Assembly (NCBI GenBank): GCA_024734555.1
Contig: JANPWX010000008.1
Coordinates: 7,369,933 to 7,433,932, forward strand
Reading direction: 5' to 3'
Length of the DNA stretch: 64,000 nt
From: Trochalopteron elliotii
Lineage: Eukaryota; Chordata; Aves; Passeriformes; Leiothrichidae
Shown: positions 13,354 through 25,815 of the stretch, piece after piece
Layout of the letters: every line of letters begins with the position of its first letter
How positions within the stretch are numbered: position 1 is the stretch's first letter
Made by a program: the position numbers and the translations under genes
The notes under the pieces: generated by a model
What the model saw: only the letters and a program-made list of their open reading frames with translations
Told to the model about the DNA's origin: nothing
Database searches by the model: none

Positions 13354-16300
13354 AAAAGGCTGGGCTGGGATGAAACATAGTGATTACAAAAAGCTAGATA
13401 TTCTATAATATACACATTTTATAGTGTGTCTAGGTATATAAATATTTTATATTATGATTGAATGCATATTTTAATTATCCAGCAATGATATACTTGGGGA
13501 TACAAGTACTAACACTGCTAAGAGATGATCTCTTTTAACACTATCCAGCCATGTTGTAGGAGTTTTCTGTACAACAACGGACAAGCTTTTGAATTAGCTA
13601 TAACTGCAAGTCATTTTATGGACAGTATTAAGCACCAAAACATGGCAATGTATTGTTGCCATTAAATAAAGAGTAGAAAATATTTTGCTTATCTCTTCTA
13701 GGGGAATTATTTTCTGAGTTGAACAGTCAATACAAGGTGGAACTGAATATTCCAAACTGTTGCCATAAAGGCAGGTTGCTGTTTTCGGTAGCTGGTTTCA
13801 TGGCTATCACGGAATGATTAAGATTTTTCCTCCCTGGTTTGTGCCTCAGCTTTTGATTAGGCCTTTTCTTCTACCTAGAAAGGGTCCTTACTGACTATTT
13901 GTTGAGTGAACCTCAGCAATGAGGCACCAGAATTGGCCTTACATTGACAACTTAACTGTGCTGTGGGCTAATTGCAGCTCTAGATATACTTTCAAACACC
14001 ACAGACCATTCATCTCCTCTATGGCTGAGTTACATTTCTTCTGCAAGGGAGGGGTGTCAATGTTACTGCCTTGAAAAAATGATGCCAGAGACAAATATAA
14101 TGGTGTTTCTGAAATACAGATGTATTTCAAAGTCTGGTGAAATTCTGCGTTGCTCTTGTGTCCGTCCCAGTAGATCATCTAATCTCTATTATGAGAAAAA
14201 GTCATTTGCACTTCTTAAAGATCCATCTCCCCATGTATTTTTTTGGAAAGATGATGATTAAAGATTTCTTGGTTTTTATGGTTTAATGCCAAGATAAGGA
14301 GAGAGCTTTTTCACTTCCTTCTTCTCCCACAACTCCTCTCACCCATCTGATGTGTCTGCTGTGCAAAACGCCAGTTGTTTTAACCTTGTGTAATAAGACA
14401 CTTCCGATATCAGTGCTAAAGACACAGAAATGTTTCCCTTGGAAGTGTAATTTTCCTTTTGAACACAAATTAGCATTAGAAGACATGTTTTCTGGCTGGC
14501 TGGCAGCAATTAGTCAGAAACTCCTGAGTACTAATTCACTGGAATCAGTTTGGAGTGTGTTATCTGATTTATTTTTTGACTGAGTGATCAGACTTAATTT
14601 CTTTGAACAGATAAAGTTACTAATGCTTCCTGTTAATTTTCTTTGGTTTGAAGAGGAGGATTTCTGGGATTGGTGGGTTTTCTTTTTGTGTTTTGAGTTA
14701 TCTTTTTCCTATATCAGTTACATCATTGAGGTTCATGCAATGCAGCAGCTAGGAGGGAGCAATAACCTCTTTTCCTATTTGCTGCATTCCAGGCCAGGCA
14801 GCTTTGCCTTGAATCTAATTCTGTTCCCCTGCCAATACATGCTAACGTGAATGGGAGGAATCACTTTCTGCTTCCCTTGGCTCTGTCTTTATCAGCACTG
14901 ATGCTTTGAGGGCAGTAATAAAGAAGGACTATCTTAATGATATCAGGAGTGACCTTAATGGACAGGGAGATTGTTAGGAGGAACCGATGGTGATTAGTTT
15001 TGGACTAAGAGTAGGGGATCTCATGTGCAAGCAGAGAATAAGCCAGGGGACTGGTAAATCTCTGGACCAGGGAGCAAAGGGAAGGGAGAGTGAAAGGATT
15101 CAGTAGCGCCTTAGGGAAAACAGCTTTCTTGAATGAATCAAAATGTGTTCATTTTCTTGAAACTTTAGGCTGTTTCGTAGGTACTACATGTGCAAGTTAG
15201 AGAATAAAGACAAATGTTGTAGGAGATCTTGACTGGTTTCATGAGTACTAATTGATTTTATAAGTGTTATTTTGGTTTTTACAGCAGAAAAAAGATTCTT
15301 CTTTTCCTTTCACCTGATAATTGCTTTACTCAGGTTCCCAAGTTCCTTTATGGCATCTTTTACACAGTACACATACAGAAATTTTTAGTTTCCCTGAACA
15401 AACCTCTTCTAGACATCTAGATCATGTGCTGATAGCTGAAGGTGAATTCTTTAGGTTATATGAATACGTGAGAATAATATCCAGTCTAGCAATAGATCCA
15501 GCTCTCCAGGAGTTTGTATTTCCACTTTTTATTATGATAGAAGAGCTTTAGGTTGTTATGACCTCAATTATCCTCCAGCTTACAAACAGGTAGAAGCCTA
15601 ATAGGCCTAATTATTTTGCATCTGGTATATGATTATTAGAAATCCTGATATAACGACAAGATTTTTTTTTTAAAAAAAAAGTACTGCCTAAGCAATCTAC
15701 TTTATTATTTTCCTATCTAAGCTACTTTAGAGCTATTATGCTGTCACAAAGTAGATAAAAGATCAAGGAGAAGAAGAACATCATTTCAGAACCTCTAGCT
15801 TCCCTTTTTCAAAAATAAATAATTACAGACAAATGAAAATGTGTTCTCCAGTATAAACTTGGGTGGCTTATGCATTTTAAAGTGTAGAAAATTATTTCGT
15901 TTGCAAGACTAGATCTGGCCCAGTGTGGCAGGAACTGAAGATAAGCTTTGGGCTGGCATGTATGAAACAAATTAGTGCTGTTAGCTTTGTCCTTATGGCT
16001 GAAATGCTTTTAATCAAGAGCTGTGATTAGAAGTGCTCTTGTTCATCAGAGCATCTGAGAGGGCCACTGGCAATTGTGAGCTGAGTATGAACTATGTTCT
16101 TCCTCTTGGAAGAAACCTCTTGGCCACGACAGAGGAGACAAATGAATGGGTCATTTTGAGGGGACAGCTGCATAAACTCTTGCTGCCTGTGGGTGAGAAA
16201 GCGACATAAATTTCCAAAGATCCAGTCTGGCACCCGGCCTAGCCATTCCATCCGCTTGATACTGAGAACTATGTGTGGGTTTGGAAATCAAATATCTTTT

Positions 16301-17308
16301 CTTTATCACAGCTGCCACTCCAGGGAAAGCATTGTACCCTGTCTGTATTGTTCACGAAAATAGTTACAGAGGGCTGAGGGAGGAAGTAAGAGTATACTTG
16401 ATGATCAAACTTATTGCTAGGTTTGAAAAATCCTAGATATTTTCCCTGCTGATCTACTTGTCTTGGAATTTAGATGTATTTGTTTAGGTTAACACTGTGC
16501 TTTAGAAGGATTCAGTTTGGGAGAACTATCACATGGTCTCTTATCTTTTCAGTCTGTCATGGGGATACAGACAGTCTTACTCGTTTGGATATATCGTTCT
16601 GTAACTGCTTTTTCCATAACCTTTGCACCTTTGCATATCACCTTGAAGTGTGGCCAACAGACTTGTGTGTAATCTAGAAAAGAGGTTACATCCTAAATTA
16701 ATACTCAGCTAAAGCATGATGGTTCTTACATCATCATGCACACTGCCAGGAGAAGGCTCCCCGGCTGCACTGAACGAGAACACTTAGGCAACTGGTGAGC
16801 AAGGAAAGCTGTCACGGTGCAGTAAGGGACTTAGCATCACAGATTCTGACATTAGATATGGTCTACTGTATTTAATCTTGCCTTCTCCACTCTGAAAGCA
16901 TGGATTGCACAGTCTGATTCCCTTACTTGCCTGTAGTTTTCCTTTTGTCAAAACTGGGTTTTCAGAAGCGCCAAGCATGAGCCATAACCCCCGGTGCTGT
17001 AAGTAGGTCTAGAAAATATTCCATCTCTCGGAAAACAAGATTTTACTTTTTAAGTAATAACCTTTCATCAGCAGAAAAAAAAACCTGATCTGAAAAACAA
17101 GGTAGTTTTTTTTTTGCTAGATCGTCTCCTTACTGCACTGACTGTTTTGAAGCTAGCTTTTATTTCACATTGAATCTGGTTCAAACAGAAAAGCATTCAT
17201 TATTACCTGGCAGCATTATGGTTGACATCTAAACTGGATGAACCGTAATTTTTCTGTGACAGCAAATAATCCACAGTTCAGAATTAAAGACCTTAGTCAG
17301 GTGATCAA
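13354..17308. other. Noncoding stretch, no gene recognised
   Basis: Open frames are all under about 90 codons and show no domain. A perfect T10A9 run occurs at 15662-15680. The segment around 14490-14650, rich in AATTA and ATCAGA words, looks like possible conserved noncoding DNA, but that is only an impression. Nothing else is supported. Confidence 0.65.
15662..15680. repeat. T10A9 self-complementary run
   Basis: Ten T bases are followed directly by nine A bases, which makes a perfect short palindrome. Such runs can extrude as cruciforms and are prone to length errors in assemblies. Confidence 0.9.
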
Positions 17309-17560
17309 GTGTTGGTTTTTCGTTTGTTTTTTTTTTTTTTTTTGTTTGGTTTTTGGTGGGTTTTTTTGTTTGTTTTTGTTTTGGTTTGGGGTGGTTTTTT
17401 TTGTTTTTTGGGGGTTTTTTTTGGGTGTTTTTTTTTTTTTTCTCCGTTTGTTTGTTGGAGGGTTAATTGTGGATTTTTTTCGTTGGTTGGTTGGTTTGGC
17501 CTTTTTTTGTTTTGGTTTTTGTGTTGGGGTTTTTTTGTGGGTTTTTTTGTTGATTTTTTT
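17309..17560 (+). repeat. G/T-only low-complexity island 1
   Basis: About 250 bases on the + strand are almost entirely G and T, with T runs of 6 to 17 separated by GG to GGGGG. A and C are nearly absent. The tract starts abruptly after 'gatcaagt' and ends before 'cctataacc'. Open frames through it on both strands (F/G/V/W-rich on +, K/T/N/P/Q-rich on -) are products of the base composition and not genes. The texture matches the islands at 38955-40350 and 44447-44577. Confidence 0.92.
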
Positions 17561-18431
17561 CCTATAACCTTGTCATTTACTTTTGAAACAAGAACAGTTA
17601 CATCTGTAAGAAAATGGACATGTATTTTCCACATAGTTAGTATCCTTCGGATTCATTGGATGAAATTGCAATCCAAGAAATTTTTGGTGGGGTTGAGATT
17701 TGTCAATCCTTAATGAAAGCCAAATTGGTTTTGTTCTAAGCAAGTACTTGAAGGCAACAACCAGGTACAAAAGAAATTAAATTATGACTAAATTATTCAG
17801 CTCCTTCCTTACCTTGGCTGAAATTTATCAAACTTTAATGGTTCCCTAGAGCTCAAAACCTTGTATTTATGTTAGTGGTTTGCACTTTAGAGCCTGAGAT
17901 GCTGTCCCTCATGCTAAGCAGCTGTACACATCAGGCCTTTTTCAGGATTACTCCATGGAGTGAAAGAACACAGCATGAACAAGGTGCTTTGAGGAGACTG
18001 GAACAAAACCACCTGGTTTTATTTTGTGGGTATGGTTTATAAAAAAGTAAACTTTGTGTAGGTGCTTAAGCATGTAGCAAATTTTTCTCCTGTTCTGGGA
18101 TCCTTAATAGCCAGTGGCCCCAAGGTCACACCGTTGTTCTTCCTCCTGGCAGGGCATTGACCATCCATGTCCACACAGCTCCCTATGGTATTTAAACTTG
18201 TGCAACTTCATTTCTCCTTGAAACTTTTCATGCTTGGAAAGGTTAAGCTGAAATTGGTCTGTGAGTTAAAAACACACACATCCGAATGCAAGCAGGCCTG
18301 GACATGCACAGACACACAACACACATGACCATGTCAGCCTGCTGAAGCTGGAAACAGGTAACAGAAGAGGACAGGAGTAGAGAGTCTAAACGTGTTTCAG
18401 TCTGGCTCACTACTAAGTTACTGTTTTTTTA

Positions 18432-18632
18432 CTCACTCTCTCTCTCCTGGCAGGACTGACCACCTATGACAGAGATATCTCCCTTCTGATCCCCACTGTG
18501 ATTGTGCCTCACTTGGCAGAGGCTTTTCTTTTTCCCATGAAATTGCTCTCCAAACAGCATGTACCCCAGCACGGGTACAGATTTCTGAATTTTGTCTTCA
18601 GTGCTCTCTTATTACTGACATCATTGCTTTAA
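18432..18632 (+). other. Acceptor-like tract followed by a 58-codon open frame (candidate terminal exon)
   Basis: A strong pyrimidine tract (ctcactctctctctcctgg) ends in CAG at 18451-18453, as a splice acceptor would. From 18456 the frame L-T-T-Y-D-R-D-I runs open for 58 codons to a TAA at 18630-18632 and ends in a hydrophobic S-A-L-L-L-L-T-S-L-L stretch. I do not recognise the peptide. A 58-codon open run is not rare by chance at this base composition, and no partner exon is visible, so a chance acceptor is quite possible. Confidence 0.18.
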
Positions 18633-19702
18633 TTTTCATTTTTCATTTGGAAAAATGCCACACAAGACAGTCTCAGGAACTGCCCTGAAAGTTAGTAGGA
18701 AAAACACTTCTGGGTAACATTAAAGAGAACACACACATCCAGTTCTGTGTGGCTTAACATCAAAGACACTGGAAATCATCAAAAGCCTTTTCCACCTTCT
18801 TTAGCCTTAGGGACTCTTCCTGGGCTGCCTGTGAGCTTTGGCAGAAGTTGTTAGCATTACCCTGAATGGTCTTCCTCATACTTGCCAAATTCTTTTGAGT
18901 TTAGTAATATAATATCACTGTTGGCTATATGCAAAATTTCTTGCTGTCATCTCAAGGCTAAAGTTACTGGAAACAGAGGCTATAGCACTCTTTAAACAAA
19001 ATATGTCCTGCTGTTTTCAGGGTTATTTTTTCTGAATGTTATGAATTCCTGGTGTTTTGGGGTTTTTTTGCCTTAGATCTGTTTAGCTCTGGAAAAAATA
19101 AACCAATTCAAATTAGATACACAAAAGCTGTAATTCCATATTTGCTTGCTATCTAATTTAAGATAGAGTTCTGCTGTAGGTACAGAAAGGGTTCCAGGGG
19201 TCAGATATGATAACAGCTGTGACTGAAATCAATGAAAGAAGAATGAAGGATTTATTCACTGATAGGTCACTTTTGTTCAAAATAAGATTATCCAAAACCT
19301 TTATCTGTTGGAACAAGGAATTGATTTCATAGATGAGAGATTAATAAATGCTGTGTTATAGCGTGAACAGCTTTTTACCACAAGTTTATTCAAATCTGCT
19401 TGTGGATTTCTACTCAAAATTCTAAGATTCAGTAAATAAACAGATGGAAGTTACATTGCAATTTATCAGTGGTTCTATGATTTTCATCTGCTTTTAATTG
19501 TTTCATTCTACTTAATTGTTACCTAAACCAACATATATTGCTCCTTCCATTCCTATGAAAGAACACATGAAGAGATTAAGCTTAATCTTTTGTCCAGAAT
19601 TTTTCCCAACCTGGTATAAACATATTGGATGGACAAGTTTTTACAGAAATGTAATTTTAAAATATTTGTAGGCAATTTAATGTCTTTTCCTTTTTTCTTC
19701 AT

Positions 19703-19756
19703 TATTGCATTTATGATTGCATTTATGACAGCATTTATGATGTTTATGATAGCATT
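19703..19756 (+). repeat. Small minisatellite, about 12-bp unit
   Basis: Imperfect head-to-tail copies of GCATTTATGATT-like units (ATTGCATTTATG, ATTGCATTTATG, ACAGCATTTATG, then shortened copies). This is a local slippage product. It gives an I-N-A-I-I-N repeat in one minus-strand open frame, which is not taken as coding. Confidence 0.85.
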
Positions 19757-22700
19757 GTATTTTGTGTCATCATGGCAGTAGACATCCAACTGGTGGCCCA
19801 CTCTGTTCATGGAAGTACTGTGCAAACAAAGCAATTGTGAGCTGAGCTATGGGATCCAAGGAGTGGAAGACATGGAAAAGTGATAGAAGTAACACACATA
19901 TGCCATTTCTAGGAGTATATTCACATATTTACAATTACTCTCCACTGCCTCCCTTTATTTAGGGAGTTCACTACTCTGCATTCACCTGAGCACCAACCCA
20001 AACCTTCTCAAATCACTGGTCTAAGTCTGTGGACTGCTCTGAACAGCAAGACTTCAATCCCTATCAGAGATCAGAAACAAAGTATATGCATGACTAAGCA
20101 GTATTTTCAGACTGGTTAAGCTCCAATGCAGTTACCAACTGAACTTGAATTAATCCCTGCTTGGCAGGAATTTTGAAGTCATCCTTAAAGAAAGGAAAAA
20201 AAACCCCAAACAACAGGCAGTCTCCTGTGAAAGAAAGAGGAGATGAAAGGAAGCAAGGAGAGTGAGCACAGTTCTGCTCAAATGAGCAGCGCTAAAATGG
20301 AGTGAGGACCATGGCATGACCTATAGCTCTTTAGTAATGAGAACATCCTTCATGTGCTCTCTGTGTTTTGCCTGTTCTGGGCTGAAGTCAAGCATTGCCT
20401 CAGTAGTCTTTTAATGCCCTGGCTGTCGTACAGAAGAGGGAGGCTGGGTAACATGCAAAGTGTTAGATTTCTGAAGGGACTGCACTTCAGGTAAGTGCAC
20501 AGGATGATGAAACATGGGATCACCAAACAGAGCTATTGATTTACATAGATATTGGTTTTATTTTTATGTTCCTGCCCAATTTTCACTGATGAGGTTTGTT
20601 CTACAAGAAGTTTACATACAGGCCAGAAATTTCATGCAAGAAATTTGGGAATGTTGAAACAGGACTTATATGTCAAAAGAATTGGCAGATCTCATCATGT
20701 TAGGCCTGCTGGTGAGTTGTAATAGGAATGTTCTGTGGAGCATTAGGCACCTGTACTGAAGCAGGGATGGGAAGCCCAATGCACTTTTAATTTCTCGGGG
20801 GGTTACTGAAGCCCTGTTCAACCCTATGACTTTGCAGTGGGCACAAAAACCTCCTTGTATTCCTTCCCCTTGTTCTTTCACTGTGAAGCAAAAGTATGGT
20901 TCATACAAAGTGTCCAGAATTTAGAAGACACAATGACAGACCTACTGCATCATCCTACTGCAGTGTCACCATGGTGATTTTCATTCACAGTCAAATAAAT
21001 ATTAGTCTGATTTTTTCATGGTTCATTTTTTTCTGCTTGCTTGTCTGTATGGAGATTTCACAGCTCCTCAAAACAAGCCCTGGGGCTACACATTAATGTA
21101 AACTTGGAATTCTTCAGAATGTTTTTAGGCATTGAAGGAAACTGGGCAAGGGGAGCAGCTCATGCCAAGTAAAATACCTTACTCTGCAGTACTGAGTGGC
21201 TTTCTGCAACCTCCCTGCTGCAAAAGGCCCCTGGAACAAGTCTTCCTGCTAGTCAGGGCTCAGGACGTCTCCAAAATTGCTAATTAAAGCTGGTTAAGTT
21301 TGTTTTGGGCAATATCATTTGCACTTTTCTAACAGAGGGTCATATGCCAGTGCAATCTGGGGTGTATGAAGGGGAAGCTGAGAAACATCTGGACTAATTG
21401 ACTGACTACCTGCTGAGTTTGCTCTTTTTGTCTGTGCCTGTGAAACATCCATGTTTCTTACCCTGGCTGTCGTACATGAACCTGAATGAACGAAACTGAT
21501 TCTTAAATTTGGGACACATACACTTAATTCATTGTGAGTAGCCAGAATTCAAACAATACAGCTTTGGACCTTTTTGCCAACTGGATTTATTTTTGAAGTT
21601 CAGGGGTTTTGCATAGTAATGTTGTCAGCTTGGTTCTTGCCTGCGTTTGTTACTGCTGTTGCTGTTTTTATGCAGTGGTGCAGTTTCTACCTGATATTTG
21701 GGAGAAGTGACCTATTTGAGTCTGAGTTTTAAAATGAAACCCAGCCTTTCCAACAGAAGAGAGGAGACAGACAAGAAATGACAGACCTCAAGGCCTAGGG
21801 TCCTTCAGGACTATTTGCAGTATGTGCAACTTGCTCCATAGCACTTACAAAATGCAGCTGTTAAAATAAGTCATCCCTTGGGTTGCTCTTTTGCCCATTA
21901 TACAGCATCCAGTCTCCCATTTTGTCTCCTCTGTATTTAACTTAAGACTTTGATGACTAGTTACAATTTTTCTCCATGTGTACAGACATTGCCAAATATG
22001 TCTCTAGAGACTCTAATTGCATTTTTAATTCATTTTAGTAATGCCACTTATCTTTGGAAACCCTTGTGTAGATACCACACACTGGCTTTTCTCTGAACAG
22101 GAGAGCTATTTGCTTTATACACTCATTATGTGGAGGAATATGACACAGTGCATGATGGTTTTAGATGTTAGTAGTCAGAGATGTCTATAAATAAAAAGCC
22201 CTTGCAAGTAATGTGGAAGCTCATTGCTTACTCTGCCAACTAAAAGGCCACACTGTGATGAACACTATTTACAGGACAATAAGATCAGGAGGCAGCTCTG
22301 TGTTAAAGCCTCAGCTAACAGCTTTTCAGGCCTTTATCAGACCCTTGATCTTTCTTGCTGAGTTATGATGTAGGCTACTACAGATTTCACATGGAAAGGA
22401 TTTCTGACCTTTCCGTGCATTAAATAGTGACCACAAAGTATTTTATTGTAGTTAAATTGAACTATTAATGCATGTCAATTCAGATAATGTAGTTCCCTGC
22501 TAACACTTTTACAAGCAGTTGCATCCCCAGTGTCTACATCATATATATAAAAAAATCGACTCTGCTATGAAAGCAGCCTTAAGCCTGCTCAGCACTTCAG
22601 AGGCAGATTTCAGGTGTTGCTTTAAGCAAGGTACTTCTTTAACTGAAGTTGTGTGCCATGCAGATGTTTAACAAGTCTCTGGACACCAGAGCAGGGTTTC

Positions 22701-25429
22701 TGCATGTGTTCCTGATATATCAGTCAGATATGTCAGATTCCTTCAGATCAGTAAGATCTGAAATTACTTTATTGTATTTTTTCTGTACCATTAGTACAGA
22801 AAGTTAATTACAGAAAAGTAGCAGAAGTGAGTCTTCACTTTTGTCCTACATGTGAGCTGTGAGGAAGGGTGCTGCTGCCTAGAAGAGAAAGGCTGATGGT
22901 AATTAATTCATTCTACAAATGTAGGTAGAGATGGAACAAAAGCATTCATTTAACTACCTGTCGAACCATTAACACAACACTTGCTGCAATGGCTCCAAAA
23001 CGTGTTCTTTCCAACAGGCACTGATAGAGAGATATTCCAGCTCAAGTGAGTCCCTGTAGCAGACACACAAATACATTTTGTGTGCTATTTTCTAAAGCAC
23101 TGTTCTGTGAATGTTAACTGGGATGTGGTGCCATTCTTAGCATCTTGTAGAAGTGCAGTTGTTAGAAACATCCAAACATAAAAACATGAAAGCTATGAGA
23201 AAGGATAATGAATGATTTCAGTATTGATTATAAAATTTAAAGATAATTTAAAATTTAAATGTTTCTCTTGGACACAGGTCTCATAATAAGTAAGGGTGAG
23301 TAACAGGGCTTACAGTGGTGAAAATGCTGTTATTGGTTCTAGCTCACATTTTTTTTCCCCTGTTATATTGTAGTCTTTTTAAGATTATAATTCCAAACCC
23401 ATTTCACAGGGAGTCATATATTTAACTGCCAGGCATAGAGGTCAAGAAAGGAGCAAAATAGAAGCAAAATCTGAAGTTACAAATCAGTTACAAATTTGCT
23501 CCCCAAATTCAGGCTTGGATTCTTCTGCATTGATCTTGGGTGTCCATTGGTGAAAGCCAGCATAGTGTGCAGATATGATTTACTGTGTTCCCTTATGAAA
23601 TTTACTCTCTCAGGCCTCTTTTCTTTCCTCTGTGGCAGGCAGAAAAACATAACAAAATTGGGAAGTCTCCAGTACTGAGCTAGCAACTGGAGAGAGCTAA
23701 AATTGAATTTGTGGCAAGATCCTACCACTTCCTAATTCTATTTAGGCCAGAACTATTGATACAATAGCCTATCTTGAGGTCTTTCTGAACTCCCATTTTC
23801 TGATGAAATAAATCAGAAAGTAAGATAACAAATAAAAGTAGCAATAAGAAAGAAACCAGCAACCCTGAGTTCACAGAAGAATAGCAAGGCTTCCGTGTAA
23901 CAGAGAGCAGGAGAAAAACGCTAAGTTGAACTTGAATTTTTCAACAGAGGTTTGAAACAGCCCTAGGTTAGTATATTGTGTAGATCAATTTCTCAAGTGG
24001 TCTAAGCGAGCACAGTCCCTATATTCTCAGTGGAGCTGTAGCAGTGTGACACTCTATTTTGACCTGGTTTGTCCTCATAGTGCTGTTTCTCATGCCAGCT
24101 ATCCATACATACTGTTGCAGAGTTGTTTTCTCCAACTTATGAGGGTCTATAGTTAATGAACCTTGTGTGGGAACCAGTTCAACACATGAATTTAAAACAG
24201 CCCTCTAATTCCCTACACTGAAAATCAGCTAAGCCATATACACCTTTGAAAGGGCTTGTTAGGTGCTGGGAGTTTTTGGATACTTTTTTTTTTTAAATAC
24301 AAATTAAAATTTTTCATTTTAGACATCTCAGGTGCTAATTAAATTGTACTGTTTCTTGATGAGCTCCATACATTTGTACCATGAAAGTTCTTTTCATTTT
24401 GTGTCAACACATAACCCATTAATCTTTCCAGTGCAAATATATTAATTAGTAAGGAAAAAGAAAATCATCAGAAATCTGAGGAGCACAGACTCGTTTTCAT
24501 CTGCAACTAAGTAGGTGTTGTCTAAAATTTCTAAAATAGTTTAACTGACTTGTCAGTTCCACCACTGACTTTTGACACAGCATATTGACCATTGTGGTTG
24601 ATGAGGAAGTAGGTGAAAAGGGTGACATTTTTCTGCTGTTGGCCTTGTCAACCATTTCATAAAAAATACAGTGGTCAAATGAGGGATCCTTTGGTGGCAA
24701 CTAGTCAAGCAACAAGTAAAAAACCCTAAAGAAAGTCATCATGAGGAACTCACTATCTTTGAGGACTTTGTTCAGCCTCAACGGTAAATCAATGTTAATA
24801 AAAATCCTGGCACTGAAGAGTAGATAACATGACATCAATTTTTAGAGATGGGCTCTCTAAGAGAGACTCATCAAATCATGGCAATCTGCCTGAACTCAAT
24901 GGTGAGATAATTCAGCATCTCTGCACTAGCTCATCTTCCCAATGAATCCAGGCCTCACTGGAAGAAGAAATTAAATAAGACTTTTATTCCCCTCTGTCCT
25001 AAAAAGACATAAATGTTTTGTATTTTATATGACTTACTGATCTGGGTTTTCTGAGTGCATTTTATTTTCAGTAACCTAAAAATTCACAAACACAGATAAT
25101 TTGCTGGGGAACTTGAAAAAATATCTGCAAAACTCCTTCTTTTAATTATTTTATTTTTTATTTTTTTAGGAAGTTGTTCGTAGCAACTTTGGCACACTTC
25201 TGCCAAGAGCTTCAAGTATTAAAAGCATGCTGGTTTGGAGAATATTGTTGATATTCACTGATATATTTTGACATATCAAAGAGCACTGTAAACTTTGCTT
25301 CATGTCAAGAGCATATTTTCTTCTAACAGACTCCTTTTGAAATGCTGCACTAGATATGCATGCAGGGGAGCTTCCCAATAGAAAATAAAAAAAACCTAAG
25401 AAGATTTGACCTAAAAAAGAAACACCTGC

Positions 25430-25815
25430 CCTGCTGAGATCTGCCTGGCCTTCAGCCAGCAGTGCAGCACAATTGTGAAGAAATGGAGCCTTTCCCACTT
25501 CCCAGCTACTGCTTGCATAAAGGGAGGTAGGGGTGCCTGGTGCCAGAAGAGCAGGGGATGGGATTCATCACCCTCCCAGTGTCCACAGGACTCTGGTGGC
25601 CTTCTGAGAGAGAAAACAAGGAGTGTGTGTGACACAGTGCTTCGACAGTGCTGCTCGCATCTCTTGGTACAGCATCCGGGAGACTGCCTGGCTGTGCAGG
25701 GGAATGGGAAAGGAGAAGATGAATGTGTCCTGACAAAGGAGTGTTGTTTTGGCAGTGTGCAGCCTGTAGGCTCCCAGATGCTCAGAAGTCACTTCCTGCA
25801 CCCCTGCTGAAGGGC
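25430..25815. other. GC-richer patch, no gene recognised
   Basis: This patch of nearly 400 bases is clearly richer in G and C than its surroundings and is open in several frames on both strands at once, the longest being 111 codons. Simultaneous open frames on both strands point to few AT-rich stop codons and not to a gene. It could be an old degraded transposon, a regulatory element or an unrecognised exon cluster. I cannot assign it. Confidence 0.4.

Larger units (their letters stand above)
17561..25429. other. Noncoding stretch, no gene recognised
   Basis: This part contains short CA tracts near 18269-18330, a splice-acceptor-like tract at 18432-18453 followed by an open frame, and a small minisatellite at 19703-19756. 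A small self-complementary site (TTCAGATC/GATCTGAA) lies near 22741-22763. The remaining open frames are all about 90 codons or shorter and have no recognisable domain. Confidence 0.6.

Noticed and set aside
17238..17713. Overlapping open frames of 109-134 codons on both strands
   Set aside because: They are created by the G/T-only island, consist of F/G/V/W or K/T/P/N repeats and have no domain.
20417..21478. The 16-mer CCCTGGCTGTCGTACA occurs twice about 1 kb apart
   Set aside because: The identity does not extend beyond the 16-mer, and one such pair is expected by chance in a window this size.
22741..22763. Small hairpin TTCAGATC/GATCTGAA
   Set aside because: The 8-bp stem with a 5-base loop is within chance expectation, and no T-run terminator or RNA context is relevant in this genome.
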